Of a stretch of 64,000 nt of DNA, positions 49,279 through 58,500 are shown one piece after another (the stretch's first letter is position 1; every line of letters begins with the position of its first letter). Origin of the DNA: Pseudomonas sp. Choline-02u-1 (GTDB lineage Bacteria > Pseudomonadota > Gammaproteobacteria > Pseudomonadales > Pseudomonadaceae); NCBI RefSeq assembly GCF_002836515.1, contig NZ_PJBC01000004.1:124001-188000 (forward strand). The letters run 5' to 3'. The position numbers and the translations under genes were made by a program. A model generated the notes under the pieces. It did not search any database, was not told the origin of the DNA, and saw only the letters and a program-made list of their open reading frames with translations.

Positions 49279-49294
49279 TGGCATGCAATTTGCT
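49279..49294 (+). promoter_or_regulatory. sigma-54 (-24/-12) promoter of glnA
   Basis: TGGCATGCAATTTGCT is a near-perfect match to TGGCACG-N4-TTGCT, with GG and GC 10 bases apart, about 96 bases upstream of the glnA ATG. NtrC-activated sigma-54 transcription of glnA is the known pattern in gammaproteobacteria, and ntrBC are encoded nearby. Confidence 0.9.
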
Positions 49295-49389
49295 CCCTTG
49301 TGAGGCAGGTTGCCTTGGCAGAGTATTCGCGCCGGCATCACCATTATTAAGGGCATCCACTACCCGCCCTAATTCACCCGGAGGACACT

Positions 49390-50796
49390 ATGTCGAAGTC
49401 GGTTCAACTCATCAAAGATCATGACGTCAAGTGGATTGATCTGCGCTTCACGGACACCAAAGGCACTCAGCACCACGTGACCATGCCGGCTCGCGATGCG
49501 CTGGATGACGACTTCTTCGAAGTCGGCAAGATGTTCGACGGTTCCTCCATCTCCGGCTGGAAAGGCATCGAAGCCTCCGACATGATCCTGATGCCGGTCG
49601 ACGACACTGCCGTGCTCGATCCGTTTACCGAAGACCCGACTCTGATTCTGGTCTGCGACATCATCGAACCTTCGAGCATGCAAGGCTACGATCGCGACCC
49701 ACGTGCAATCGCCAAGCGCGCCGAAGAGCACCTGAAAGCCACCGGTATCGGTGACACCGTATTCGCCGGCCCAGAGCCAGAATTCTTCATCTTCGACTCG
49801 GTGAAGTTCAAGTCGGACATTTCCGGCTCGATGTTCAAGATCTACTCCGAGCAAGGTTCGTGGATGTCCGACCAGGACATCGAAGGCGGCAACAAGGGCC
49901 ACCGTCCAGGCGTGAAAGGCGGCTACTTCCCGGTTCCACCATTCGACCACGACCACGAAATCCGTACCGCCATGTGCAACGCACTGGAAGAAATGGGTCA
50001 ATCGGTTGAAGTTCACCACCACGAAGTGGCAACTGCCGGCCAGAACGAAATCGGCGTCAAGTTCAACACCCTGGTGAAGAAGGCCGACGAAGTTCAAACC
50101 CTGAAATACGTTGTACACAACGTTGCCGACGCTTACGGCCGCACCGCGACCTTCATGCCGAAGCCGCTGTACGGCGACAACGGTTCGGGCATGCATGTGC
50201 ATATGTCGATCTGGAAAGACGGCAAGAACACTTTCGCCGGTGAAGGCTATGCCGGTCTGTCCGATACCGCTCTGTACTTCATCGGCGGCATCATCAAGCA
50301 CGGTAAGGCCCTAAACGGCTTCACCAACCCGGCGACCAACTCCTACAAGCGTCTGGTCCCAGGCTTCGAAGCTCCGGTGATGCTGGCCTATTCGGCTCGC
50401 AACCGCTCCGCGTCGATCCGCATTCCTTACGTGTCGAGCCCGAAAGCCCGCCGTATCGAAGCACGCTTCCCGGATCCGGCTGCCAACCCGTACCTGGCCT
50501 TCGCAGCTCTGCTGATGGCTGGTCTGGACGGTATCCAGAACAAGATCCACCCAGGCGATGCGGCCGACAAGAACCTGTACGACCTGCCGCCTGAAGAGGC
50601 GAAAGAAATCCCACAGGTGTGCGGCAGCCTCAAAGAAGCCCTGGAAGAGCTGGACAAGGGCCGCGCGTTCCTGACCAAGGGCGGCGTATTCTCCGACGAT
50701 TTCATCGACGCTTACATCGCGCTGAAATCGGAAGAGGAAATCAAGGTTCGCACCTTCGTACACCCACTGGAATATGAGCTGTACTACAGCTGCTGA
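49390..50796 (+). CDS. glnA: glutamine synthetase, type I
   Basis: A 468-residue type I-beta enzyme. The N-terminal block [20 protein letters not shown] and [20 protein letters not shown] are followed by the ATP/metal blocks [20 protein letters not shown] and [20 protein letters not shown]. The adenylylation tyrosine (Y397) lies in [12 protein letters not shown], so activity is probably tuned by GlnE. It makes glutamine from glutamate and ammonia. CCGGAGGACACT precedes the ATG. Upstream there is a sigma-54 promoter; downstream a strong terminator at 50832. Confidence 0.98.
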   Translation: MSKSVQLIKDHDVKWIDLRFTDTKGTQHHVTMPARDALDDDFFEVGKMFDGSSISGWKGIEASDMILMPVDDTAVLDPFTEDPTLILVCDIIEPSSMQGYDRDPRAIAKRAEEHLKATGIGDTVFAGPEPEFFIFDSVKFKSDISGSMFKIYSEQGSWMSDQDIEGGNKGHRPGVKGGYFPVPPFDHDHEIRTAMCNALEEMGQSVEVHHHEVATAGQNEIGVKFNTLVKKADEVQTLKYVVHNVADAYGRTATFMPKPLYGDNGSGMHVHMSIWKDGKNTFAGEGYAGLSDTALYFIGGIIKHGKALNGFTNPATNSYKRLVPGFEAPVMLAYSARNRSASIRIPYVSSPKARRIEARFPDPAANPYLAFAALLMAGLDGIQNKIHPGDAADKNLYDLPPEEAKEIPQVCGSLKEALEELDKGRAFLTKGGVFSDDFIDAYIALKSEEEIKVRTFVHPLEYELYYSC

Positions 50797-50831
50797 TCCG
50801 GTAGCGCTGCGTAAAGTGGCGTGACAGAAAG

Positions 50832-50856
50832 AGGCCTCCTTCGGGAGGCCTTTTTT
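50832..50856 (+). terminator. intrinsic terminator after glnA
   Basis: AGGCCTCCTTCGGGAGGCCT followed by TTTTT: an 8-bp stem with a TTCG tetraloop and a T run, about 35 bases after the glnA stop. Confidence 0.94.
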
Positions 50857-50890
50857 GTTGTCCGGATTTTGTGACGCTACGCATTTCTCA

Positions 50891-50980
50891 TGTGGGAGCG
50901 GGCTTGCTCGCGGAAGCGGTGGGTCATTGAAATAAACTGTTGCCTGAAACGACGCCTTCGCGAGCAAGCCCGCTCCCACA
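50891..50980. repeat. REP doublet, family A (head-to-head)
   Basis: TGTGGGAGCGGGCTTGCTCG and its reverse complement bound 90 bases after the glnA terminator. Confidence 0.9.
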
Positions 50981-51084
50981 GGGGATTTGTGGTGTTTGAA
51001 TGATCTTTGGATGTGTCGCCAGTTGGGCCAACCGCCGCAGCTGTCCTATGCTGCTACCCATCGTTTTCAATCCCGGTCGATTTC

Positions 51085-51597
51085 ATGGGTCGCACGTTTC
51101 TCTACATTCTGCTGCTGATCGCCCTGCCCGCCGCTGCGCAGATCTACAAGTACACCGACGCCAACGGCAACACCGCGTACAGCAATCAACCGCCGGACGG
51201 CGTGCAGGCGCAACCGGTCGAGTTGCCGCCACTCAATCGGGTCGAGCCGCAAGCGCCGAGCGCGCCGCAATCATCCAGCGCCCAAGCACCGCAACCGCCG
51301 CGCAACCCCTATGAAATCCTCGAGCTCACCGGTCTGCCGACTGACGAGGCCGTGCGCGCCAACAACGGCACCTTCACGGTCAATGTTCTGATCAAGCCGC
51401 GCCTGCAACCGCCGCATCAGCTGAGACTGGTGCTGGACGATGTGCCCTACGGCCAGCCGAGCAACGTGCCGGTTTTGCAACTGGTGAATATCGATCGCGG
51501 CGAGCATCGCCTGGCCGTGCAAGTGATCGACGGCCAGACCGTCATTCAGCAGAGCCCGCCCGCAGCCTTCACCGTGCAACGCGTGCATACGCCATGA
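51085..51597 (+). CDS. DUF4124 domain protein, first of a tandem pair
   Basis: A 170-residue secreted protein with a signal peptide (MGRTFLYILLLIALPAAAQI), then the DUF4124 motif QIYKYTDANGNTAYSNQPPD (about residues 19-38), a Pro/Gln-rich linker (about 40-75) and a beta-rich domain to the end (NNGTFTVNVLIKPRLQPPHQ). No function is established. The next gene starts 3 bases before its stop (ATGA at 51594-51597) and encodes a paralogue, so the two arose by duplication and are translated together. Confidence 0.87.
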   Translation: MGRTFLYILLLIALPAAAQIYKYTDANGNTAYSNQPPDGVQAQPVELPPLNRVEPQAPSAPQSSSAQAPQPPRNPYEILELTGLPTDEAVRANNGTFTVNVLIKPRLQPPHQLRLVLDDVPYGQPSNVPVLQLVNIDRGEHRLAVQVIDGQTVIQQSPPAAFTVQRVHTP

Positions 51598-52217
51598 TCC
51601 GTGCAGGGCTGTTACTCATCCTGGCGCTGATTGCGCTGCCCGCCCGGGCCGAGGTCTTCACCTATATCGACGCGCAGGGCAACCGCGTCTACACCGATCA
51701 GCCACATGCCAACGCACAGCGAGTGCCGATCGCGACGAGCAATCGCATGGCTGTGCCTGCCAACACCGCCGCGCCGATCGCCACGGCGAAAAAATCCGCT
51801 GAAGCACCACCCTTCCATTACGACATGCTGCGCATTCTGATCCCGGAGCCCGACGCCACTTTGCGCAGCAGCGCCGGCGAGCTGATCGTCAGCGTCACCA
51901 GCGAACCCCGCCTGCAAAGCGGCCATCGTTATCGGCTGCTGCTGGATGGCAAGGCCACGGGCGAGCCCGGCGTCAGTCCGGTATTTGCCCTGAGTAACAT
52001 TGATCGCGGTAGCCACAGCCTTTCGATCGAAATCCTCGACGCCGCCGGGCAAACTGTCGAACGCACCGCCAACCAGCCTTTCCACATGCTACGCATTTCC
52101 CTGGCGCAGAAACGCAAGGTTCAACCCTGCGTCGCAGAAGACTACGGCGTGCGCCCGGAATGCCCGCTCGAGGACAAACCTGCAGAGCCGAAAAATCCGT
52201 TTCTGCGCTTCTTTTAA
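51594..52217 (+). CDS. DUF4124 domain protein, second of a tandem pair
   Basis: A 207-residue paralogue of the preceding protein: signal peptide (GLLLILALIALPARAEVFTY), DUF4124 motif FTYIDAQGNRVYTDQPHANA, then a domain with RLQSGHRYRLLLDGKATGEP and VSPVFALSNIDRGSHSLSIE, matching the first protein's RLQPPHQLRLVLDD and NIDRGEHRLAVQ. The function is unknown, but conservation next to ntrB and the matching beta domains argue for a shared periplasmic role. Two cysteines (in QPCVAEDYGVRPECPLED) are unique to this copy. Confidence 0.87.
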   Translation: MIRAGLLLILALIALPARAEVFTYIDAQGNRVYTDQPHANAQRVPIATSNRMAVPANTAAPIATAKKSAEAPPFHYDMLRILIPEPDATLRSSAGELIVSVTSEPRLQSGHRYRLLLDGKATGEPGVSPVFALSNIDRGSHSLSIEILDAAGQTVERTANQPFHMLRISLAQKRKVQPCVAEDYGVRPECPLEDKPAEPKNPFLRFF

Positions 52218-52234
52218 CGTCCGCCAGCCATCCG

Positions 52235-52249
52235 CACTCTATTGGTGCA
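52235..52249. promoter_or_regulatory. NtrC-type binding site ahead of ntrB
   Basis: GCACTCTATTGGTGC fits GCAC-N7-GTGC exactly, in the DUF4124-ntrB gap and 199 bases before the ntrB ATG. No -24/-12 element follows, so it may mark autorepression of a sigma-70 promoter, as in enteric glnL. Confidence 0.75.
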
Positions 52250-52447
52250 CTAAACTGCATTCCACCCACATGCCATCCCATTTTGGTTCGAAACTTCCCG
52301 TTTGAGCTGGCTCCGTGCCATACAAACGCGCGTCAAACGCCTGTTTCAGAGGCCAGACGCTTCTTTTCGGAGCCTTGGTTTGGTTTTTGCATTTTCCCGA
52401 CATCAGCGCTTTGTTCTCGCGCACGCCTTGCTCCAAAAGGGGTCCAG

Positions 52448-53533
52448 ATGACCATAAGCGACGCTATTCACCGTTTGCTGCTCGACAACCTGACCACGGC
52501 GACCATCCTGCTCGACGCCGAACTGCGTCTCGAGTACATGAACCCGGCGGCGGAAATGCTGCTGGCCGTCAGCGGTCAACGCAGCCATGGCCAGTTCATC
52601 AGCGAGCTGTTTACCGAATCCCCCGAGGCGCTCAATTCCCTGCGCCAGGCGGTCGAGCAGGCGCACCCGTTTACCAAGCGCGAAGCGATGCTCACCGCCC
52701 TCACCGGCCAGACCCTGACTGTGGATTACGCGGTCACGCCGATTCTCAGTAACGGCGAGACTTTGCTTTTGCTCGAAGTGCATCCGCGTGACCGCTTGCT
52801 GCGGATCACCAAGGAAGAGGCGCAGTTGTCCAAACAGGAAACCAGCAAGATGCTGGTGCGCGGCCTCGCCCATGAAATCAAGAATCCGCTCGGCGGCATT
52901 CGTGGCGCGGCGCAATTGCTGGCCCGCGAACTGCCGGAAGACAGCCTGCGCGATTACACCAATGTGATCATCGAAGAGGCCGACCGCCTGCGCAATCTGG
53001 TCGATCGCATGCTCGGCTCGAACAAATTGCCGTCGCTTGCCATGTGCAATGTCCACGAAGTGCTCGAACGCGTTTGCCAACTGGTCGAAGCCGAAAGCCA
53101 GGGCTGCATCACGCTGGTGCGCGATTACGATCCGAGCATTCCTGACGTATTGATCGACCGCGAGCAAATGATCCAGGCCGTATTGAACATCGTGCGCAAC
53201 GCGATGCAGGCGATCAGCAGCCAGAACGAGCTGCGCCTGGGCCGCATCAGCCTGCGCACCCGCGCCATGCGCCAGTTCACCATCGGCCACATCCGTCATC
53301 GCCTGGTCACCAAGATCGAGATCATCGACAACGGCCCGGGCATCCCGGCGGAACTGCAGGAAACCATTTTCTTTCCGATGGTCAGCGGTCGCCCGGACGG
53401 TACCGGGCTCGGCCTGGCCATCACCCAGAACATCATCAGTCAGCACCAGGGCCTGATCGAGTGTGAGAGCCATCCAGGCCACACCACCTTCTCGATCTTC
53501 CTGCCACTGGAACAAGGAGCCACATCGACATGA
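52448..53533 (+). CDS. ntrB: NtrB (GlnL), nitrogen regulation sensor kinase/phosphatase
   Basis: A 361-residue cytoplasmic kinase: PAS domain (about residues 5-120), phospho-accepting His in RGLAHEIKNPLGGIRGAAQL (about residue 139), N box NIVRNAMQAI, G1 IDNGPGIPAEL and G2 DGTGLGLAITQNI. It phosphorylates NtrC when nitrogen is low, under PII control. GGTCCAG precedes the ATG (weak Shine-Dalgarno). Its stop overlaps the ntrC start by 4 bases. A NtrC-type palindrome lies upstream. Confidence 0.96.
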   Translation: MTISDAIHRLLLDNLTTATILLDAELRLEYMNPAAEMLLAVSGQRSHGQFISELFTESPEALNSLRQAVEQAHPFTKREAMLTALTGQTLTVDYAVTPILSNGETLLLLEVHPRDRLLRITKEEAQLSKQETSKMLVRGLAHEIKNPLGGIRGAAQLLARELPEDSLRDYTNVIIEEADRLRNLVDRMLGSNKLPSLAMCNVHEVLERVCQLVEAESQGCITLVRDYDPSIPDVLIDREQMIQAVLNIVRNAMQAISSQNELRLGRISLRTRAMRQFTIGHIRHRLVTKIEIIDNGPGIPAELQETIFFPMVSGRPDGTGLGLAITQNIISQHQGLIECESHPGHTTFSIFLPLEQGATST

Positions 53534-54966
53534 GCCGTAGTGAAACCGTGTGGATCGTCGATGACGACCGTTCTATCCGTTGGGTTCTGGAAAAGGCCTT
53601 GCAGCAGGAAGGCATGACCACCCAGAGCTTCGACAGCGCCGATGGCGTGATGAGTCGTCTGGCACGGCAGCAGCCAGACGTGATCATTTCCGATATCCGC
53701 ATGCCGGGCGCCAGTGGCCTGGATCTGCTGGCGCGGATTCGCGAACAACACCCAAGGCTGCCGGTCATCATCATGACTGCTCACTCGGATCTGGACAGCG
53801 CTGTCGCCTCCTATCAGGGCGGCGCCTTCGAATACCTGCCCAAGCCTTTCGACGTCGATGAAGCCGTTTCGCTGGTCAAGCGTGCCAATCAGCACGCCCA
53901 GGAACAGCAAGGCCTGGAAGTCGTACCGGCATTGACCCGCACTCCGGAAATCATCGGCGAAGCGCCGGCGATGCAGGAAGTGTTTCGTGCTATCGGCCGC
54001 TTGAGCCATTCCAACATCACCGTGCTGATCAACGGTGAGTCCGGTACCGGTAAAGAACTGGTCGCTCACGCCCTGCACCGTCACAGCCCTCGCGCGGCTT
54101 CGCCGTTCATTGCGTTGAACATGGCAGCGATCCCCAAGGATCTGATGGAGTCGGAGCTGTTCGGCCATGAGAAAGGCGCCTTCACCGGCGCCGCCAACTT
54201 GCGTCGCGGCCGCTTTGAACAGGCGGATGGCGGCACGCTGTTCCTCGATGAGATCGGCGACATGCCGGCCGACACGCAGACGCGTCTGCTGCGCGTGCTG
54301 GCCGATGGCGAGTTCTATCGCGTCGGCGGCCATGTGCCGGTCAAGGTCGATGTACGCATCATCGCCGCGACCCACCAGAACCTGGAAACCCTGGTGCATG
54401 CCGGCAAATTCCGTGAGGACTTGTTCCACCGCCTCAACGTGATCCGCATCCACATCCCGCGCCTGTCGGATCGTCGCGAAGACATCCCGACCCTGGCCCG
54501 ACACTTCCTCAGCCGCGCCGCGCAGGAACTGGCGGTCGAGCCCAAGCTGCTGAAGAGCGAGACCGAGGAATACCTGAAAAACCTGCCATGGCCGGGCAAC
54601 GTGCGTCAGCTGGAAAACACCTGCCGCTGGATCACCGTGATGGCCTCGGGGCGTGAAGTGCACATCAGCGACTTGCCGCCAGAACTGCTGAACCTGCCGC
54701 AGGATTCAGCGCCGGTGACCAACTGGGAGCAGGCGCTGCGTCAGTGGGCCGATCAGGCGCTGGCGCGCGGCCAGTCGAGCCTGCTCGACAGCGCCGTGCC
54801 GGCGTTCGAGCGGATCATGATCGAGACGGCGCTGAAGCACACAGCGGGCCGTCGCCGTGATGCTGCGGTGTTGCTGGGCTGGGGGCGTAACACCCTGACG
54901 CGCAAGATCAAGGAACTGGGGATGAAGGTTGATGGTGGCGATGATGATGAGGGGGAAGAGGCTTAA
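53530..54966 (+). CDS. ntrC: NtrC (GlnG), sigma-54-dependent nitrogen response activator
   Basis: A 478-residue activator: receiver domain with phospho-acceptor D55 (PDVIISDIRMPGASGL), AAA+ domain with Walker A NGESGTGKELVAHALHRHSP, sigma-54 contact loop EKGAFTGAANLRRG and Walker B TLFLDEIGDMP, and a C-terminal Fis-type helix-turn-helix (GRRRDAAVLLGWGRNTLTRK). It should activate the sigma-54 promoters of glnA and hutU in this window. It overlaps ntrB by 4 bases. Confidence 0.97.
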   Translation: MSRSETVWIVDDDRSIRWVLEKALQQEGMTTQSFDSADGVMSRLARQQPDVIISDIRMPGASGLDLLARIREQHPRLPVIIMTAHSDLDSAVASYQGGAFEYLPKPFDVDEAVSLVKRANQHAQEQQGLEVVPALTRTPEIIGEAPAMQEVFRAIGRLSHSNITVLINGESGTGKELVAHALHRHSPRAASPFIALNMAAIPKDLMESELFGHEKGAFTGAANLRRGRFEQADGGTLFLDEIGDMPADTQTRLLRVLADGEFYRVGGHVPVKVDVRIIAATHQNLETLVHAGKFREDLFHRLNVIRIHIPRLSDRREDIPTLARHFLSRAAQELAVEPKLLKSETEEYLKNLPWPGNVRQLENTCRWITVMASGREVHISDLPPELLNLPQDSAPVTNWEQALRQWADQALARGQSSLLDSAVPAFERIMIETALKHTAGRRRDAAVLLGWGRNTLTRKIKELGMKVDGGDDDEGEEA

Positions 54967-54995
54967 CACATAATAGGCGAGCACCCGATATCCCC

Positions 54996-55084
54996 TGTGG
55001 GAGCGGGCTTGCTCGCGAATGCGGTGGGTCATTGAAATATAGGGTGACTGACACGACGCCTTCGCGAGCAAGCCCGCTCCCACA
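54996..55084. repeat. REP doublet, family A (head-to-head)
   Basis: TGTGGGAGCGGGCTTGCTCG and its reverse complement bound 89 bases just after ntrC. Confidence 0.9.
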
Positions 55085-55190
55085 CTTGGTTCACCGTGCA
55101 CCGCATGGATGCACGATGACCTGTGATCGGGCACTGCCGGTCTTTCGAATGACCACCTCAAAACCTTAAAAGCTCACCCTTCAAAAATAA

Positions 55191-55217
55191 CGAAAGCCCC
55201 GAATTCCGGGGCTTTCG
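55191..55217 (-). terminator. intrinsic terminator, probably for the LRR gene
   Basis: CGAAAGCCCC and GGGGCTTTCG form a 10-bp stem. On the minus strand it is followed by a T-rich run (TTATTTTT), so it best ends minus-strand transcripts coming from the LRR gene through the hairpin array. Confidence 0.72.
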
Positions 55218-55309
55218 CGTTTCCGAATCGTTTGTTTGTTTCAGCAAATTAAAACCTGGCACGGCGCCTGCAATACGTTCTTCAGGTGATTCGATTCACC
55301 ACCCGTTTC

Positions 55310-55496
55310 GGGGACCTTGGTACAGGCAGGCCGGGGATTCCCCTCTTTACATCGGGCTCATGCCGCAACGGATGAGCCCATCCTTTTGGGATCCTTGGTA
55401 CAGGCAGGCCGGGGGTTCCCTCTTTACACTGGACCGACGCTCGCAGCGAAGTCCGCCCCTTTTGGGAACCCTGATACAGGCAGGTCAGGGATTCCC
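55310..55496. repeat. array of three hairpins with identical loop TACAGGCAGG
   Basis: Three units spaced 76-78 bases apart have loop TACAGGCAGG at 55321-55330, 55399-55408 and 55475-55484. The stems differ but pair: GGGGACCTTGG / CCGGGGATTCCCC, GGGATCCTTGG / CCGGGGGTTCCC, GGGAACCCTGA / TCAGGGATTCCC. Between them lie further hairpins of unlike sequence, such as GGGCTCAT...ATGAGCCC at 55354-55379. It is transcribed, if at all, as the 3' end of the LRR mRNA. Confidence 0.85.
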
Positions 55497-55525
55497 GCTT
55501 TTATTCCTCCCACCCGGTTTGAAGC

Positions 55526-58500
55526 TCAATCGAGCTTCGGACGCTTGGGCAGATGATGCAGGGGCTGATTTTGCCGTCCCGGGTCATTTTCACGAATCTC
55601 GGCCTCCAGCCTGTCCAGCATCTTCCCAGGGCTCCATTCGAAGGTCAGGATATTGTCGAGCCGTGCCTGCTCGCCAGGTATGCACTCGCTGTAAATCTTG
55701 AGGAACGACCAGACCCGCCGCTGCAAAAGCGGATACTCGACATGGAATTCGGGGGTTCGACTCAGTTGCCTCATCGCGCCCGTCAAGCTCGAGCGAGGAC
55801 CGAAGCTGTCCCAGAGCTGGAGTTTTTCAGTCAACTCCTTTCCCGGCGGCACGTTTCGCAGCCAAAGGTGGGCCGACCGGTCATCGCTTGCAACTCCCAG
55901 CCAGATATCGCTACCCGTTGCGATACGTGCATGGATCAGCCGTCGGAGTGAAGCAGGATCCGTTATTGGATTGCCGAGGAGATTGAAACCGGCTCTGATC
56001 TCAATGGATTCGGGAATCGATGTAATGCGATTGTTCGCCAGATTCAGGATTTTGCCGGGAATCTCGTTGGTGATGCCCTCGGGAAACCTGTCTAACCCGG
56101 CAAAGGAAAGATCCAGTTCCTGCAGCACGGTCATTCGTGTGACTGAAGGCGCAACCGAGAGCGGGTTATTACTGAGTTTCAGTACTTCCAAGCGCAACGG
56201 CCCGTTATCGGCATCAAGTCCTCGCAGCTGTTGTATACCGTTCTGCTCCAGATCCAGGACGCGCAACCCGGTCATGCCGACCACCGAAAAATCAGGCGAC
56301 AAGTTGGCCCTTTGCAGCGTCAAGCCTCGTAACTGCGCAAGGCTTCCCGACACTTCAACGTTTCCCGCATCCACGGTGAACCTGAAGCCGGGATCGGCAG
56401 AAGACATGCCATATCCGAAAATCAATTTCAGACTTTCAAGATTGGGGAACGCTGAAAAAAACCGCTCCGGCAGAGGCACGGCTAACCCCGTTAGCTCAAG
56501 GGAAACGATGGAGTTGAATTGTGTTGCCAGTGACGGATGATCTGGCCACCTCGAAACACTCGCAGACAGCTTGAAACCCACCGGCCGCTTATCGTGAAAG
56601 ACCAGTTCGTCAGGCTCTCCTTGCCACGTGTACAGACGGCGTAACGTGGGGCCCAACTTATCGCCGTCATACAGGTAGGAGTTCGTCCAACGGCTGAGTT
56701 CCTGATCCAGTTGCACAAGTCCAGGCTGGAGCCGTTTGAGCTCCACCTCTGCCGCATCCTTGGCACTGAAGTGCACGCGGAAATGATCGGCTTGTTGATC
56801 GCTCGCTTCCGGAAAGTATTGTCGGACCTGCGCTCGGGTGGTGGACTCAGCGACAGCCAGCAAACGCCCTACGTCGCCAGTATCACCGCGCAGCACCGAG
56901 CGCGCCGGCGATGGTTCGCTTGGCAGGCCTGTTTCTGCCTCCAGCCTTTCCAGCTTTTTCAAAGGGCTCGGTTCATTCTTCAAAATGTCCTTCAACCTGG
57001 CCTGAAGGCCGGGGTCAGCCTTACTGTAGCTCTCGAGAAATCGCCAGACCCGTTGCTGCAAAACCGGGCGCTCAACGTGAAATCCAGGCGTACGCGCCAA
57101 GTCCACCGCAATTTGCCTAGCCACAAGCCAATATGCGTCAACGTCAACACTGTCCCAAATTTTCAAGTTTTCAGACAGTTCCTCTATCGGCAAATGTCGT
57201 AGCCAGGCATTTGGCGAGCGGTCAAAATTTGTTTCCCCCAACCAAACGTCGGTGCCTGTTTTTGTACGCGCGTCCATCAGCCGCCGGTGGCTCGCCAGAT
57301 CAGTTATGGGGTTGCCCATTAGATTGAAGCCCGCTCTGACCTCAACGGACTCAGGAATCGATGTAATACGGTTTTTCGAAAGATTCAGGACTTTCCCGGG
57401 AATTTCGGAAGTGATGCCCTCGGGAAATCGGTCCAGACCGGTATTGGAAAGGTCCAGCTCCTGCAGCGCAGTTCGGCCTGTAAGTGAAGGCATTTTAGAA
57501 AGCCGGTTGTCGCCAAGCCTCAATACCTCCAGTCGTAACGGCCCGTTGTCAGCCTCAAGCCCTGATGGCAGCTGCTCTATGCCGGTCTGCGTCAAATCCA
57601 ATACGCGCAACTCGGTCATCCCGGTCACGTCAGGTGCCACTTTCAGGGCAGCATTGCGGTTCAGATCGAGGACCTGCAAGCTCAACCGCCCGGGCAGGCC
57701 ATTCACTACGGCATTCAGATCAGCCCCCCCGTGAATGTTGCCAAGTGTCAGTGCCCGCAGTTCAGGCATGCCTGCCAGCGAGAACTCGGCGGGTAAATCG
57801 CAGTTTTGCAGGCTCAGCGAGCGTAAATGAGGAAGCTTTGCCAAGTCCTGGACGACGCTTCCCTCAAGCTTGAGCCTCGCTGCAGAATGACCGCCAGAGA
57901 GAATGGATGGCCGGCCAGACACCGTCAGACTTTCAAGGTTGGGAAACAGCGCAGATAAACGATGCGAGTGCGGAACTTCACCCGAGCCAAGGGTCAGGGC
58001 GACAACAGAGTTGAATTTTTCCAAATGAGGAAAAACGTTTGGAAGAGAGCCGAAATCCAGATCCAGCTTGAAACCCACCAGTCGGCCTTCGCGATAGACA
58101 TGCTCACCGGGCCCGCCTTGCCACTTATGAAGCCTGCGTATCCTGCTCGCCATTTCCTCGCTGATACCACCGTACTGCCGCTCTAGCTCGGGGCTCGCAC
58201 GCTCGATCCGCCTCAGTTCCACCTCTGCCACATCCTTGTCGCCAAACCGGGCGATAAAGGCATCGGCGGCCAGGTCGGTCGTTTCCGGAAGGTACCTTCG
58301 GACCTGTTCTCGAGTGGTTGGCTTGACGAGCGTGCGCTGGTACCAAAGACCATTATCGGCATTACGCAGCATCACCGGCCCTGGGAGCAGTTCGCTTGGC
58401 CGTCGGGCACGATGCAATCCAGTCGTCGGGTCCACGGCGACAAGCACGAAAGCGCCCTCGGCCACCTCAACGTAAGTACGATTGTTGAAAACCCTTAAGC

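Larger units (their letters stand above)
49063..49389. other. 327-base thiI-glnA intergenic control region
   Basis: It carries a sigma-54 promoter (49279-49294), a palindrome (49227-49248) and a weak NtrC-type site: GCAC-N7-GGTC at 49160-49174, where the right half departs from GTGC. The region is AT-rich next to thiI. Confidence 0.6.
54967..55525. other. 559-base ntrC-LRR intergenic region
   Basis: It contains a family A REP pair (54996-55084), a terminator-like hairpin (55191-55217), a gap with no feature (55218-55309), and the three-hairpin array (55310-55496). No gene is supported: a plus-strand reading through the array is only a repeat of the array. Confidence 0.6.

Noticed and set aside
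55310..55496. possible CRISPR array
   Set aside because: Only three units, with imperfect stems, hairpin linkers of unlike length and no cas gene. The pattern is of structured repeats, not of equal repeats and spacers.
55317..55556. small plus-strand open frame with repeated VQAGRGFP
   Set aside because: The peptide repeat only reflects the hairpin array. It lacks an ATG and a Shine-Dalgarno and is better read as non-coding structure.
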